DNA of 64,000 bases from Carpediemonas membranifera. Taxonomy: Eukaryota; Fornicata. The first letter of the stretch is position 1. Every line of letters starts with the position of its first letter. The position numbers were made by a program, and so were the translations under genes. Shown in pieces: positions 49,084 to 58,569 of this stretch. Under the pieces are notes generated by a model, which worked only from the letters and a program-made list of their open reading frames with translations, made no database searches and had not been told where the DNA came from. Where the stretch lies: positions 62,001-126,000 of the forward strand of contig JAHDYR010000003.1 in the NCBI GenBank assembly GCA_019828565.1. The letters are read 5' to 3'.

Positions 49084-49370
49084 CCGGGATGAACTCCAGG
49101 GGACTAAACAGGTTCAGCCTGACTGCCCACCTGTCATACACCAAAAGGGTAGCGGACATGAGGGCGTCGGCAATGGTAAGGGCGACGGTTCTGGGCTTTA
49201 GACTTAAGTATTCTTATCCTGCGCGGCACAAAGATGTAGCCCTGATGAAGCCTGATCGGGTCAAATGAACCGTCATCAAACTGCAGCCCAGCATTCTCTC
49301 TGATATCAAGTCGTGTGCCATCTAAATTTGGATCTGATACGCATGCTTGCAAATCTAATGATTGAATCAA
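49074..49370 (-). pseudogene. Decayed coding fragment, unknown membrane-type protein
   Basis: Two minus-strand stretches look protein-coding but lie in different frames: 49200-49370 (LDLQACVSDPNLDGTRLDI, GLQFDDGSFDPIRLHQGYIF) and 49074-49180 (RTVALTIADALMSATLLVY, DRWAVRLNLFSPLEF). A 34-nt intron could connect them, but its splice sites (GTGCCG...TCTAAAG) are poor. There is no ATG at the 5' end and a stop upstream. It is probably a relic, or the last exons of a gene with a lost 5' part. Confidence 0.35.
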
Positions 49371-49978
49371 AATGGCGAGCCGAATCTAAGCGATTCGCAG
49401 TCAGGCATAGGCATCAATTCTCCTTGAAGGATCAAGTTGGCACTGGCGAATGCACTGATGACTTGGGTTGGTGAAAGTCTTGTGAGTCACTGCATCGCAC
49501 AGGCACTCGGGCACTCGGGCAGAGAACTACAGGCGCTTGCTGCGGAAGGCGTAGTATCACATCCGAGCATGCCTTTTGTGGCTAAGTCGGTATACCAGCA
49601 CGACACTCAGGGCCGTACAATCAACACGGCCGAGTCAGAGGGTAAGTTTAGTGGCGGCGGTCTGGGACGGTCGCTCCACGCGTGACCCGTCCCCCACTTA
49701 ATAAATTTCGTCCCTTCGCGTGCTTTTCGGCAGAGTGCATGACTTCCCTTGACTCTGCCCGATTCGCCAGCGACCAAGTCTTCTCTGAAGAACAGGTACC
49801 ATTTCCCCCACCTCCCAAGAGGAGGTCGCTAAGAGAGAGGCCGATCGGCCATACAATGGTGCCATCCTACCGGAGGAATGGTTGGTCCCGGCCGGCCGTG
49901 TCTGACATGGCATGGTTGCTTGACACATTTATAAACCACCGAGACAGAAAGCATTAGTTTAAACAACGAGTCGAGTCC
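49371..49978. other. Intergenic, nothing certain
   Basis: Short open frames on both strands (49437-49685 plus, 49698-49928 minus) lack recognisable content. GTTTAAAC near 49957-49964 lies after the beta-amylase stop; the same eight bases follow the Myb gene. Confidence 0.4.
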
Positions 49979-51307
49979 TCAAATGGAGTGCATCTGGTTG
50001 AGGAACTGCTGGAACCAGCCCCACTTCTGGCCATCGTTGAGGAGGTCATCGCCCAGGCGGAGCATCGTGAACGACCGGCTCTTAGTCTTGTTGTTGACCT
50101 GCGACAGCACCGTCTGGTACTGGTACCACGAGTTGATGGGCAGCGCGTTCTCCCCACTAAATGCGATCCCGGCCTTCTTCGCGTCGTACTCGACCTGCTC
50201 GACCAGGGAGTAGGGCCGGGAGTAGGGCGGGTTGTTGTCGCCGTCCCTCATCTCGAGGCAGGTGAAGATGATGTCGCAGCCGAGGTCGGCCATCATCTTC
50301 GAGATGTCGAGATAAGTGTCGTGGCCGTCAGTGTTGTAGTAGCCCGTGGTCATCTCGGCAGCGTGGGAGGCATCGCCGTACCACCAGTGGATGCCGGAGA
50401 CCTTGCCGGAGACCACAAGGGAGTTGGGGGCATTGGCAAAGGCGGCCTTGGCAACCTTGAGGACGTCGCGGCCGTGACCGACGAGACGGTCAGAGTACCA
50501 GGTCTGGAAGAAGCGGCCGTACGTCGATGTGTAGCCGCCCTGGAAGAAGCTGGTGCTAGAGGGCCAGCTGTTGTAGTTGCCGGCGTCGTTCGGGGGTGAC
50601 TTCCACTCGGGGTGACCCGCAGCCTTGGCTGCAGTCGCGAAGTCGGCAAGGAGGTACTTGTCGAAGCACTGGAACTCGCCGATGCCAGGGTAGGACCAGT
50701 ACTTCTGCTGGTAGCCGGGGTAGCGCAGCTCGCCGGCGGGACCCATGCCGACCTCGATCTCGTTGAGGGTGCCTGAAGCGAGGTACTGCTTGAAGGCAGC
50801 AGCAAGGGACGACATGTAATCGCTGTACATCTGGACAGCAGTCCGCTTCTGGCCATTGGCGCCGGGGAAGACGGCCTGGTGGTCAGCGGAGAGGGACAGA
50901 TACTCCTCGTCCTCGTGCCCGTCGTGGTCCTTGTAGAGCAGTCCCTCGGCGTGAGCGACGGAGCGAACGAAGGAGGGGATGGGGATGTTGACAGTGTCGC
51001 CAACGTTGCCGCCGCACTGGTGGAAGCTCATGACAAACTGAAGCTTGAGGCCAATCTCCTCGCACATCTCGGCGAGATCGAGGTAGCCTTCCCAGTTGTA
51101 CTTACCGGGCTGATACTCGACGATACCCCACCAAACATCGGTCATAACACCGTCGGTGTTGACAGACTTCAGCTTCTGAAGCTGAGACTTAAGGTTGGAA
51201 GGATTCTTGAGGCTTCCATCGGAGTTGACAAGATCCAGAGGAAGCATAACATTCACCGGGATCGCGATGATCACGGCAAACAGGCACAAGAGCGCAAGAA
51301 GCTTCAT
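49979..51307 (-). CDS. Secreted beta-amylase (GH14)
   Basis: 442 aa; releases maltose from non-reducing ends of alpha-1,4-glucans. A signal peptide (MKLLALLCLFAVIIAIPV) begins at the ATG at 51307, so the upstream part of the open frame is dropped. GH14 hallmarks are VNVMLPLDLV, GVMTDVWWGIVE, FHQCGGNVGD, GMGPAGELRYP with the catalytic acid Glu (~residue 180), GIHWWYG, and FSGENALP with the catalytic base Glu (~residue 385). The protein is complete. A secreted enzyme suggests digestion of external or phagosomal starch. GH14 is patchy outside plants and some bacteria, so transfer is plausible. Confidence 0.92.
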   Translation of the reverse strand: MKLLALLCLFAVIIAIPVNVMLPLDLVNSDGSLKNPSNLKSQLQKLKSVNTDGVMTDVWWGIVEYQPGKYNWEGYLDLAEMCEEIGLKLQFVMSFHQCGGNVGDTVNIPIPSFVRSVAHAEGLLYKDHDGHEDEEYLSLSADHQAVFPGANGQKRTAVQMYSDYMSSLAAAFKQYLASGTLNEIEVGMGPAGELRYPGYQQKYWSYPGIGEFQCFDKYLLADFATAAKAAGHPEWKSPPNDAGNYNSWPSSTSFFQGGYTSTYGRFFQTWYSDRLVGHGRDVLKVAKAAFANAPNSLVVSGKVSGIHWWYGDASHAAEMTTGYYNTDGHDTYLDISKMMADLGCDIIFTCLEMRDGDNNPPYSRPYSLVEQVEYDAKKAGIAFSGENALPINSWYQYQTVLSQVNNKTKSRSFTMLRLGDDLLNDGQKWGWFQQFLNQMHSI

Positions 51308-51551
51308 CGGATGGTTATGGTTGCTTTGAGATCTAAGCCGTTGACCAAGCTTGACCTTCCAATCACGATCGAACATTGACAATCTATCAGATACATGTCT
51401 GGCGCTCCGCCATCAGATCCAGACCGCGTGGGCAGGCTGTTTGGGATTTGATGGGAAAAGAGTCGACAACACATGACTCCGCAGTGGATCCGACACATTC
51501 CGGCACGGACCTGGGAATAAAAACATTACATGCAGTCTGGGTCGAAATTTA

Positions 51552-53162
51552 CTAACGAGGAGCGATGTATTTGTACATGTCGACAGCCACGAGTTTCACG
51601 AGCTCGTTGAAGTGATCTGGGAGCTGCGTCACCAGCACAGGCGTCTGGATCCACTCAGCGTCCCTCTTCCCGGCCAGATACCACCCATTCCGTGTCCTTA
51701 GCCATGTGGCGTGACCCTCTACCCGCGCCTCGGTCACAGTCTCCGGCAACTCCCACCAGACCAGGGCCCCTTCATGGGAGTCATAGCCAACACCGTGAGA
51801 CATGCCCTCGCTGTCGATGAAGCAATGCATGTGCTCGTCAATGAATGCGATTCTCACATCGCCCACGTCGAGTGTGGTCGGGGGAACGACGACGGTGTCT
51901 GCCTCTTGCTCCAACAAGGGTGACTTAAAGTGCACATAGCCTGAGAACAGCAGGCGTCCGTTGCTGGCGAACACCGTGTTGTTGTAGAGGAACCAGGCGT
52001 AGTCCACGGGGAACCCGACCTCGCGGAACCGCGTGCTCGCTGCCGTGTCGCCGAGCCCCAGCTGACCGTAGTTGTTCCATCCCGCAATCAGCAGCCGTTG
52101 TCCGCACTTTAGCCCAGTGATGTTGGACCCGCCGAAGATGGCGGTGGGGGTGAAGTCGGCGGGCAGGGGGACGGGTGTGAACAGGGGGTACTCGTCGTCG
52201 GGCAGACCCATGCGGCAGCAGTTGTTACGGCCTGCCGCGACCACGCCGACCGGGGTGGAGATGATGGTGACGAACTGGTTGAGGTAGAGTGTAGTCACCA
52301 GCCAGTCCTTGTGCCACGGGGGCAGTCCCCGCTCGTGCTCGGCCACCCTAGGGGCGGCTGGGAAGGTGATGCGGGTCGGGTCACTCTCCACCGTGTCCGT
52401 GCCCAGGCCCATGCAGCCTCGGGCAGACCAACCCCAGCCGAACAGCCCCTTAACAGTGGCGGCCACTGCCCCCATGGCGCCCGGCCACACCTGGACCACG
52501 GGCGGGACACGGACCCGGCCGTACAGCCGCATGTTCTTGTCCCCGCTGCACTGGCCGGCCTTCCTGAAGATGTTCCGGCCTCTAGAGTAGAGTCGGCCCG
52601 CGTAGCAGCGGTAGTGGGTGCCGTAAGTCTCCTCCAATGCCCCGTCCTTCGCAACAATGGACCAGGAGAAGTAGAACTTCCTGCACAAGAACCACAGCTC
52701 CCTTGCGTGCGGCGGATAAGCCGTGCGGTACTTGTGCGGGAGCGGGTCGTCGTCAAGGCAGGGGTCCGCCACACGCTGCATCAGTACTGCCCAAATGGTG
52801 CCATGGAGCATGGTATTGAAGGTATCTGGGAGGTCCTCGTCCTGTTTGAGAGGGATGTTCATGCTTAGATCGCTCGTGGACGGCTGGTTCGTGAGAAAGC
52901 GCACAGCTCGGTGGAGAAGCGCCAGGGCCACAGAATTGTCTATATGAGGCAGGATATCATGTATTAGTAGCTCATCTAGATGGAGAACTGCGCCAGTACT
53001 GCCCTCGTTATCGCCAAATGCCAGCTCTTCATCAAAAACGGCCCTGTATGCTCCGATGATGAGAGAAGGCACGTCCCCGGGAACGCTCTGCGTTGCAACA
53101 ACGGAATTTCGGTGTGCAATCCTAAACACTTCCTTCAGGGCGCCGATGTTTTCTCTCGACAT
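51552..53162 (-). CDS. RCC1-repeat protein, paralogue B
   Basis: 536 aa with the same plan as 26013-27617: a helical N-terminal ~210 residues (SVPGDVPSLIIGAYRAVF, LSMNIPLKQDEDLPDTFNTMLHGTIWAVLM), then RCC1-type blades (GLFGWGWSARGCMGLGTD, IISTPVGVVAAGRNNCCRMGL, LIAGWNNYGQLGLGDT). The two are clearly paralogous but well diverged. TAGTAAATTTC overlaps the stop, matching AGTRAAY. No exchange-factor residues can be assigned by eye. Confidence 0.8.
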   Translation of the reverse strand: MSRENIGALKEVFRIAHRNSVVATQSVPGDVPSLIIGAYRAVFDEELAFGDNEGSTGAVLHLDELLIHDILPHIDNSVALALLHRAVRFLTNQPSTSDLSMNIPLKQDEDLPDTFNTMLHGTIWAVLMQRVADPCLDDDPLPHKYRTAYPPHARELWFLCRKFYFSWSIVAKDGALEETYGTHYRCYAGRLYSRGRNIFRKAGQCSGDKNMRLYGRVRVPPVVQVWPGAMGAVAATVKGLFGWGWSARGCMGLGTDTVESDPTRITFPAAPRVAEHERGLPPWHKDWLVTTLYLNQFVTIISTPVGVVAAGRNNCCRMGLPDDEYPLFTPVPLPADFTPTAIFGGSNITGLKCGQRLLIAGWNNYGQLGLGDTAASTRFREVGFPVDYAWFLYNNTVFASNGRLLFSGYVHFKSPLLEQEADTVVVPPTTLDVGDVRIAFIDEHMHCFIDSEGMSHGVGYDSHEGALVWWELPETVTEARVEGHATWLRTRNGWYLAGKRDAEWIQTPVLVTQLPDHFNELVKLVAVDMYKYIAPR

Positions 53163-53398
53163 GTTGAAGAAGCGCTCCTTACCCCGACTCGGGACCGACT
53201 CTCAAGTCAATCTCAGATCCTGAGCAAATCAGGGTGGTGTATTTCATATGGTATCTCTGTTCAGGCTGACTTGGGTCGAGCTGCGCAAGTGTCTCAGCAT
53301 GATGAGGGGTGGGGGTGTCTAATAGCGCTTACCGTACAGCTGAGTGGTTTACTGCTATGATAAACATGTGTAGACTGCCGAAGTTTATTTACACGCGC

Positions 53399-53761
53399 TT
53401 ATACTGGGATGATGGAGGCCAGCGACTCTGCCTTGTGGGTCCGAAGCAGTGCCGGGACCATGCCCGGAGCTATCCGAAGTATCGCGGCAAGTATCATTGC
53501 TGTGGCCGCAAGAGAGACCATGGAGATGGCGTGGCCAAGGGCGACAAGACAGAAGACGACGACGCCGGCAGAGAGACCGGCGTGGAATACGAGTACGATG
53601 AGGAATACTGTTAGTAGCGGATATATGAACATGTTGAAAACAATTGTAACGAGCAAGAAGGAGAATAGTGCCGCTCGGAGCAGAGAAACGCGGAATGATG
53701 ATGAATCGTTGCTCTCGTTGGCGCGAGCGATGACAGAAGCTTGGATATCGACTGAAGACAT
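53399..53761 (-). CDS. Small membrane protein, 120 aa
   Basis: A polar N-terminal ~25 residues, then three hydrophobic segments (LRAALFSFLLVTIVFNMFIY, TVFLIVLVFHAGLSAGVVVF, MVSLAATAMILAAILRI). ATG at 53761. Stop followed by GTGTAAATAAAC, the window's usual 3' signal, which supports a real gene. The family is not recognised. Confidence 0.55.
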   Translation of the reverse strand: MSSVDIQASVIARANESNDSSSFRVSLLRAALFSFLLVTIVFNMFIYPLLTVFLIVLVFHAGLSAGVVVFCLVALGHAISMVSLAATAMILAAILRIAPGMVPALLRTHKAESLASIIPV

Positions 53762-54153
53762 TGTTTGTGCTTTGCTATTCGAATGATGTCCGTAAACTGA
53801 GCATGATCTCTGTCAAAGCGTGAGATGATGCTGGCGCGATCTTCAACAATTGAGTGGAATATTCGATCAGATCTCAAGATTTTGTGAAAGTCACATGGGC
53901 ATGCCAGGGCACAGCTTCCAAGAGACACAAGGCTTGAGTACTCCTGGATGTCATGTCTTTCGCATAATTCCTGGGCAAATCTGACAAATCCGTCAATACA
54001 GCACTCGGCAAGTCTTCTTGGAAGAGGGAAAGTCGCCTATTCCGAGCGTGTATTGCGGCATGGTGGCCTGGGAACCAACGGGGGTAACCTGCGAAATCGT
54101 CTTCGTCATGCGAACCCCGAAAATGGCATCAACAATCTTCGCAACAACCTACT
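53762..54153. other. Divergent intergenic region before tspO
   Basis: Upstream of both the small membrane protein (minus) and the TspO gene (plus). A plus frame at 53948-54181 (GTNGGNLRNRLRHANPENG) is open but has no supported identity. Confidence 0.35.
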
Positions 54154-54846
54154 ATGGATGAATCCTTTGTCTCACGTCTAACAAAGCGCGTTGGATCTGC
54201 GGCCTTGTACTCTCTCGGCATCGAGGAGCCGTGGACACCGGCCAGCACGCCCAACTCAGTCACTGGCCGCCTTCTCTCACCCAAATCACCCATCGGCGCT
54301 TTCATGAAGTCACCACAAACTGAGTATGTTCAGAAGGCGCGTCATCTTGCACTCAACATCGGCGCTCACGTAATCGTCTTCCTCCTCTGCCTTTCGTACG
54401 GCTATCTGCCCGCATTCATCGGCCTCTTCGTCAATATGGACAGGTCATGGTATCGCTCCCTCCGCCGGCCTCCGCTCACGCCGCCCGGCTGGATCTTTGG
54501 GCCCATGTGGACGTTGCTGTATGCTCTCTACTCCATCACATTGTATAGGTCACTTGTTGAGGCGTTCAACAAGAGGCGGGGGTACATGCTTCCGCTACTA
54601 ACGGTTGTGTTCACGTATGCCCACGTATTCAACATGATCTGGACGCCTCTATACTTCGGATTCAAGCGGCTCGACCTGGCTTTCTTCGACATTGTCCTGC
54701 TGGTGTTCATGAACTATCTGTGCTACGCCACTGCCGGTATGGTGTGGAAGCCGTCGCTCGTGCTTTACCTACCCATGGTGCTGTGGGTCATGTTCGCATG
54801 CTATCTGTCAGCGGCGCTCTACCTTCTGAACGGGCCATCGCCATAA
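54154..54846 (+). CDS. TspO/MBR (translocator protein) family
   Basis: A 230-aa protein: an ~75-residue polar N-terminal extension, then five membrane segments. Family signature: WYRSLRRPPLTPPGWIFGPMWTLLYALY and FNMIWTPLYFGFKRLDLAFFDIVLL. TspO proteins bind tetrapyrroles and sterols and sit in mitochondrial or bacterial outer membranes. In an anaerobic protist the organelle could be a mitochondrion-related organelle; that is inference. The long N-terminal extension is unusual. ATG at 54154. Confidence 0.85.
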   Translation: MDESFVSRLTKRVGSAALYSLGIEEPWTPASTPNSVTGRLLSPKSPIGAFMKSPQTEYVQKARHLALNIGAHVIVFLLCLSYGYLPAFIGLFVNMDRSWYRSLRRPPLTPPGWIFGPMWTLLYALYSITLYRSLVEAFNKRRGYMLPLLTVVFTYAHVFNMIWTPLYFGFKRLDLAFFDIVLLVFMNYLCYATAGMVWKPSLVLYLPMVLWVMFACYLSAALYLLNGPSP

Positions 54847-55947
54847 ATGGACGTCTTGTATCCCCATGATGCATTGTGCATGTCTTCGAGTCCCTCTGAG
54901 GTCACCCTCTGTCTCTTTTGATAAACTGCACATTGCTGGTTTTATCCTGCACTTTCAAGATGGCGTTCCATCGTGACAGTTTCGCACTTTAGGGTAGAAT
55001 TGAACTCGGTCCAAACGACCTCATAAAGCATATTTCCGTATTTTAAAGCACAATCCGCTTGTTATAGACAACCATAGTACCAATACTGAGCGTTCGAACA
55101 AAGAAAAGCCGAGTCGGTAGAATGCGCTTTTGCCCAGAGCCTAATGGCTTATTAGAGTGTCCGTGTGCAACCAGCCCACTTCCATCATAGTTTTAGACGT
55201 ATCTAAGGCTATTGCCCCACTTACAGCCTCTGGCTGAGTGTCATCCGAATTCAGTGGAGCCAGTCTCGGTGCTCGACGAGGCCACCGCGATCAAGGCTGA
55301 CACTGAGTTCAAAGCTGTTAGTGGGGCAATTGCACTCTATTCTGGTATAGTGGCTGAGGTTACGCCAATGGGTGCAGACTGAGGGTGGATTGAGTCAAAC
55401 TGAGTCGTCATTTTCGATGACTCCAGAAATTATGGTTGGGAGTTTAAAAAAAAAAGATGGGTCAGCCATCCTGTATGAGCTTCTATTTTGGTTCGATGGT
55501 GTGAGTATCAGCCATCTCCGACCTCTACTCGTCATGTTCGATGTCCATCGAAATCGAAGTTCGGGTCGACTCCAAACGCATACTTCTAGTGTGCGCCCGC
55601 TGGTAATGGCCCGGATCCAGGTGTTAGAGAGCTATACAAGCATTATGGCAGAGCGACAGCGATTCGATGGTAGTGGTCGAGGTGACGGCATTGCTCAGCT
55701 TCGGACCCGCAGTCTCGAGTTGACTTCGAAAGTGAGGTGAACATGTTGCCAGCCAAACTGCTGGCTGATATAGCTTCAGAATTGCCTATGAATCATGCAT
55801 ACTCGCCCCATATCGAGTGATGGAGCTCGGGTTGTCATGGGGTCTGACTGTCACGAATCGGGTCGACCCCCAAACCGCGAGCCACTGTCGCTGGACGTCG
55901 CCCGACTGGAACCACCAGAACCGCATGACATGTTACATTTACACACT
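54847..55947. other. 1.1-kb gene-free region
   Basis: No convincing gene; the plus frame 55372-55740 has no family features. It contains ataaactgcacatt at 54921-54934 and an imperfect inverted repeat of attgccccacttaca (55211-55225) with 55316-55330 (14/15). Confidence 0.4.
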
Positions 55948-57384
55948 TTACCTGAGCCCAATAAACTTGGCGATGGGGACAACCGCGAGGCAGATGGGGT
56001 ACATACCAATGATGAAGAATGCCAGGAACGTCCTCTGGGTCTTAAAGGAGCCAAGGATACCGATGACGACAACACACAAGAGGATGGCGACGACCTGGCC
56101 TGAGAAGCGCCAGGAAACTTCACGGATGGCGATGAGGACGTAGAAGATGCCGAGGCAGAGCGTAGCGTTCATCGTAGCGGCACCATAAAGAGCGGAGATG
56201 GTGAGACTCATGTTTGTGCGCATCTTCTTCGACGAGAAGATGAGTGCGCTGATGAGCTCAGAAGCGTTCGACGCGAGCGGAGAGACCACGAAAGCGACAT
56301 AGAAGGGGGAAATACCAACAATCGTAGAGAAGTTGGACATGGCGTCGACCATAGGGTCGGAGAAGATGGTGACGACGGCGGTGCCGATGAACATGAGAAG
56401 GAACGACATGCCGAGGATGCGCCACTTGGGCCAGCCCTCGACGCCGGTCTCCTCCTCCTCCTCCTCGGGCTCCTGCTTCTTGTCGATGCCGTACTTGTTA
56501 CGGTCGACGGCCTCAGACGCCTTGAGCTTAATCCTGCGTGCGAACTTGGCCATGTCGACGACGGGCTTCTCCTCTTCCTGGGCCTCGGGGTCTGCGAGGA
56601 GAGGCTTTTCTTCCTCGTTGGAGGTACCCTCGGGCTTCTGGAGGAGCTCAAGGAAAGCGTGCGCGGTGCGGCGCTTGAGGAAGCGCTGCTTGGCCTTGGC
56701 CGCCTTGCGGTTCTGCATCGTGCTGTTGCAGACGCAGTAAGTGGAGTAGCCGAGGAGAACAATGAAGCACATGACCGCACCAGCAGCGGCGAACCAACGC
56801 TCATGGGGTCCAGGATCGCGGGAGTTCATGTAGAAGAAGGCAGGGATCTGGATGATGGCGTAGAGGAGAGAGACACCAATCATAATCCACGCGTTGATCG
56901 GCACATCGGGGTCCACGGAGGTGCCGGAGCGGATGACGTCCCACCAGGGCCGCGTGTTCGTCTTGTCGACAGCGCGGCCATGGACAATGTCGCAGCGGCC
57001 GCAAAGCATGGAGGCGCCGTACGAGACGGTGAGGAGCATGATGGTGGAGCCGGCGAGGGTACCCACACCGACGGAGATCTGCTGCTGGATTTCGGACGGG
57101 TCGCCGAGACAGGAGGCGACAATAATGGCGGCATCGGGGACGGCGCCAAGGACCGGGAGGACAAAACCACCAACAAGAGAGGGGTTTGCAACGTTGAGAA
57201 GGAGTTCAGCACCATCGGCGATAAGCTTGGAGCCCTTGCCGAGGATGAAACCGTATATGCACATCAGGAGCACATTACCGATCAGAGAACCGGCACAAGG
57301 GAAGATGTCGTTCAAGCAATCAGCATCAACCACTCCGTGCTCGATGTGGTGCCCGAATATGTCCCAGTAGTGCGAGAGGCCCAT
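55948..57384 (-). CDS. Cation/Ca2+ exchanger (CaCA superfamily)
   Basis: 478 aa with two blocks of hydrophobic segments separated by a charged cytosolic loop (~215-320, including EEEKPLLADPEAQEEEKP). The alpha-1 repeat reads GAELLLNVANPSLVGGFVLPVLGAVPDA; the alpha-2 repeat reads YVAFVVSPLASNASELISALIF. The repeats with acidic residues place it among Na+/Ca2+- or H+/Ca2+-exchangers. No EF-hand is seen, unlike plant NCL proteins. ATG at 57384 is preferred over the upstream GTG. The stop overlaps AGGTAAAG and GTGTAAATG follows. Confidence 0.82.
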   Translation of the reverse strand: MGLSHYWDIFGHHIEHGVVDADCLNDIFPCAGSLIGNVLLMCIYGFILGKGSKLIADGAELLLNVANPSLVGGFVLPVLGAVPDAAIIVASCLGDPSEIQQQISVGVGTLAGSTIMLLTVSYGASMLCGRCDIVHGRAVDKTNTRPWWDVIRSGTSVDPDVPINAWIMIGVSLLYAIIQIPAFFYMNSRDPGPHERWFAAAGAVMCFIVLLGYSTYCVCNSTMQNRKAAKAKQRFLKRRTAHAFLELLQKPEGTSNEEEKPLLADPEAQEEEKPVVDMAKFARRIKLKASEAVDRNKYGIDKKQEPEEEEEETGVEGWPKWRILGMSFLLMFIGTAVVTIFSDPMVDAMSNFSTIVGISPFYVAFVVSPLASNASELISALIFSSKKMRTNMSLTISALYGAATMNATLCLGIFYVLIAIREVSWRFSGQVVAILLCVVVIGILGSFKTQRTFLAFFIIGMYPICLAVVPIAKFIGLR

Positions 57385-57644
57385 TTTCTGGCCAGAGTCG
57401 ATCGAGTCGAATGTCCCAAATGGGTGTTGCCCGGCGGCCACAGGCAGTCGTCACGACTTTGATGCTATGAGCCCGGGATGGCTAACATGCTTCTTTTGAA
57501 GCCACTTGCTGGTGTTTCGGTCAGAAATGTTTGGTCGTCAGTCGGGATGATGAAAAAGATTTTCTGAGAAAATGGCCAAAACGAGCCACAAACAGCAGCT
57601 CTCCCCGCCCCCGCATAATCTATGCTATTTATACTCCCACACCC

Positions 57645-58322
57645 TTACTCATCATCAGTGACCACCAGCTCATCCCTGTTGGGCGCCTCCAGCGTCAGCA
57701 GGTGGTGGTACTTCTTGCAGTAAACTGCACCACTGGTAATGGCCAAGAGACATGATATGAGGAAGCAGACCTCGCCCGTGGCCCTGACGAGGGAGATGGT
57801 CTCAGATGAAAAGCGGTCGGGGAACTCGGCCATGGCCAGGCTCAGCAGAATAGCGTTGGTAGCTACCATCATTGTCGCCGTCTTAATCTTACCGGACTTT
57901 TCAGCGGCGAGAACAACGTCATGTACTGCCGCGACGATTCTTAGTCCGGTAATGAGGAATTCGCGGGCCAGGATGGCCATGACGAGGAACAGGTAGAGAG
58001 GGGGGAAGACGCCGATGGTCAGGAAGGCCATGAAGAGGTTGAGCACGAGGACCTGGGTGAGAATGTGGGTTTCAGAACGAACCTTGTCGGCAATGGCGTC
58101 GTAGACGATGCCAAAGGTTGTTGTTGCGTGTAGCTTCCTCGCAGCAAGCCCGTCGGCATAGTCTGTGAGGGCAGAGATCGCATAGAGTATGCAGGCAATG
58201 GTGCGGGGCTTGGAGATGACTGTCACGGGCACGAAGAGGAAGATTGTCGTCAGAAATACGCCTGGGACTCTTGATAATGACAATACATTGGGTACATGGA
58301 ACCGGATATCGCGGGAAACCAT
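57645..58322 (-). CDS. CDP-alcohol phosphatidyltransferase (PgsA-like)
   Basis: A 225-aa membrane enzyme of phospholipid synthesis. The complete family motif is present (D-G-x2-A-R-x8-G-x3-D-x3-D): DYADGLAARKLHATTTFGIVYDAIADKV at ~52-79. Five or six hydrophobic segments. N-terminal NVLSLSRVPG and mid REFLITGLR resemble phosphatidylglycerophosphate synthase, but cardiolipin synthases and others share this. Upstream is ataaactgcat (58362-58372). Confidence 0.85.
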   Translation of the reverse strand: MVSRDIRFHVPNVLSLSRVPGVFLTTIFLFVPVTVISKPRTIACILYAISALTDYADGLAARKLHATTTFGIVYDAIADKVRSETHILTQVLVLNLFMAFLTIGVFPPLYLFLVMAILAREFLITGLRIVAAVHDVVLAAEKSGKIKTATMMVATNAILLSLAMAEFPDRFSSETISLVRATGEVCFLISCLLAITSGAVYCKKYHHLLTLEAPNRDELVVTDDE

Positions 58323-58569
58323 CCTGTCAACTTGCAGTGCCTTGTGCCGTCGCGAAGTGACATAAACTGCATCAATGAATTATGAGTCAGCGGGACGTCA
58401 TTGACGTCATTGACGCAAGAAGAGCACGGCATGCGTGATCAATGGAGCATACCACAACGCTCTTCACAAGCGGTTAGGATGTCAGGCTCTTAACTCGGTT
58501 GTTCGCCATTTAATGCGCCCATCGCCCGCCAGCCCCTGGCTTTGAAAGCTTGTGCACCAGAACATGCCT

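Noticed and set aside
53948-54181. Plus-strand frame with an HNH-like look (GGNLRNRLRHANPENG)
   Set aside because: Only a short resemblance, no metal-binding His pair, and it overlaps the TspO start.
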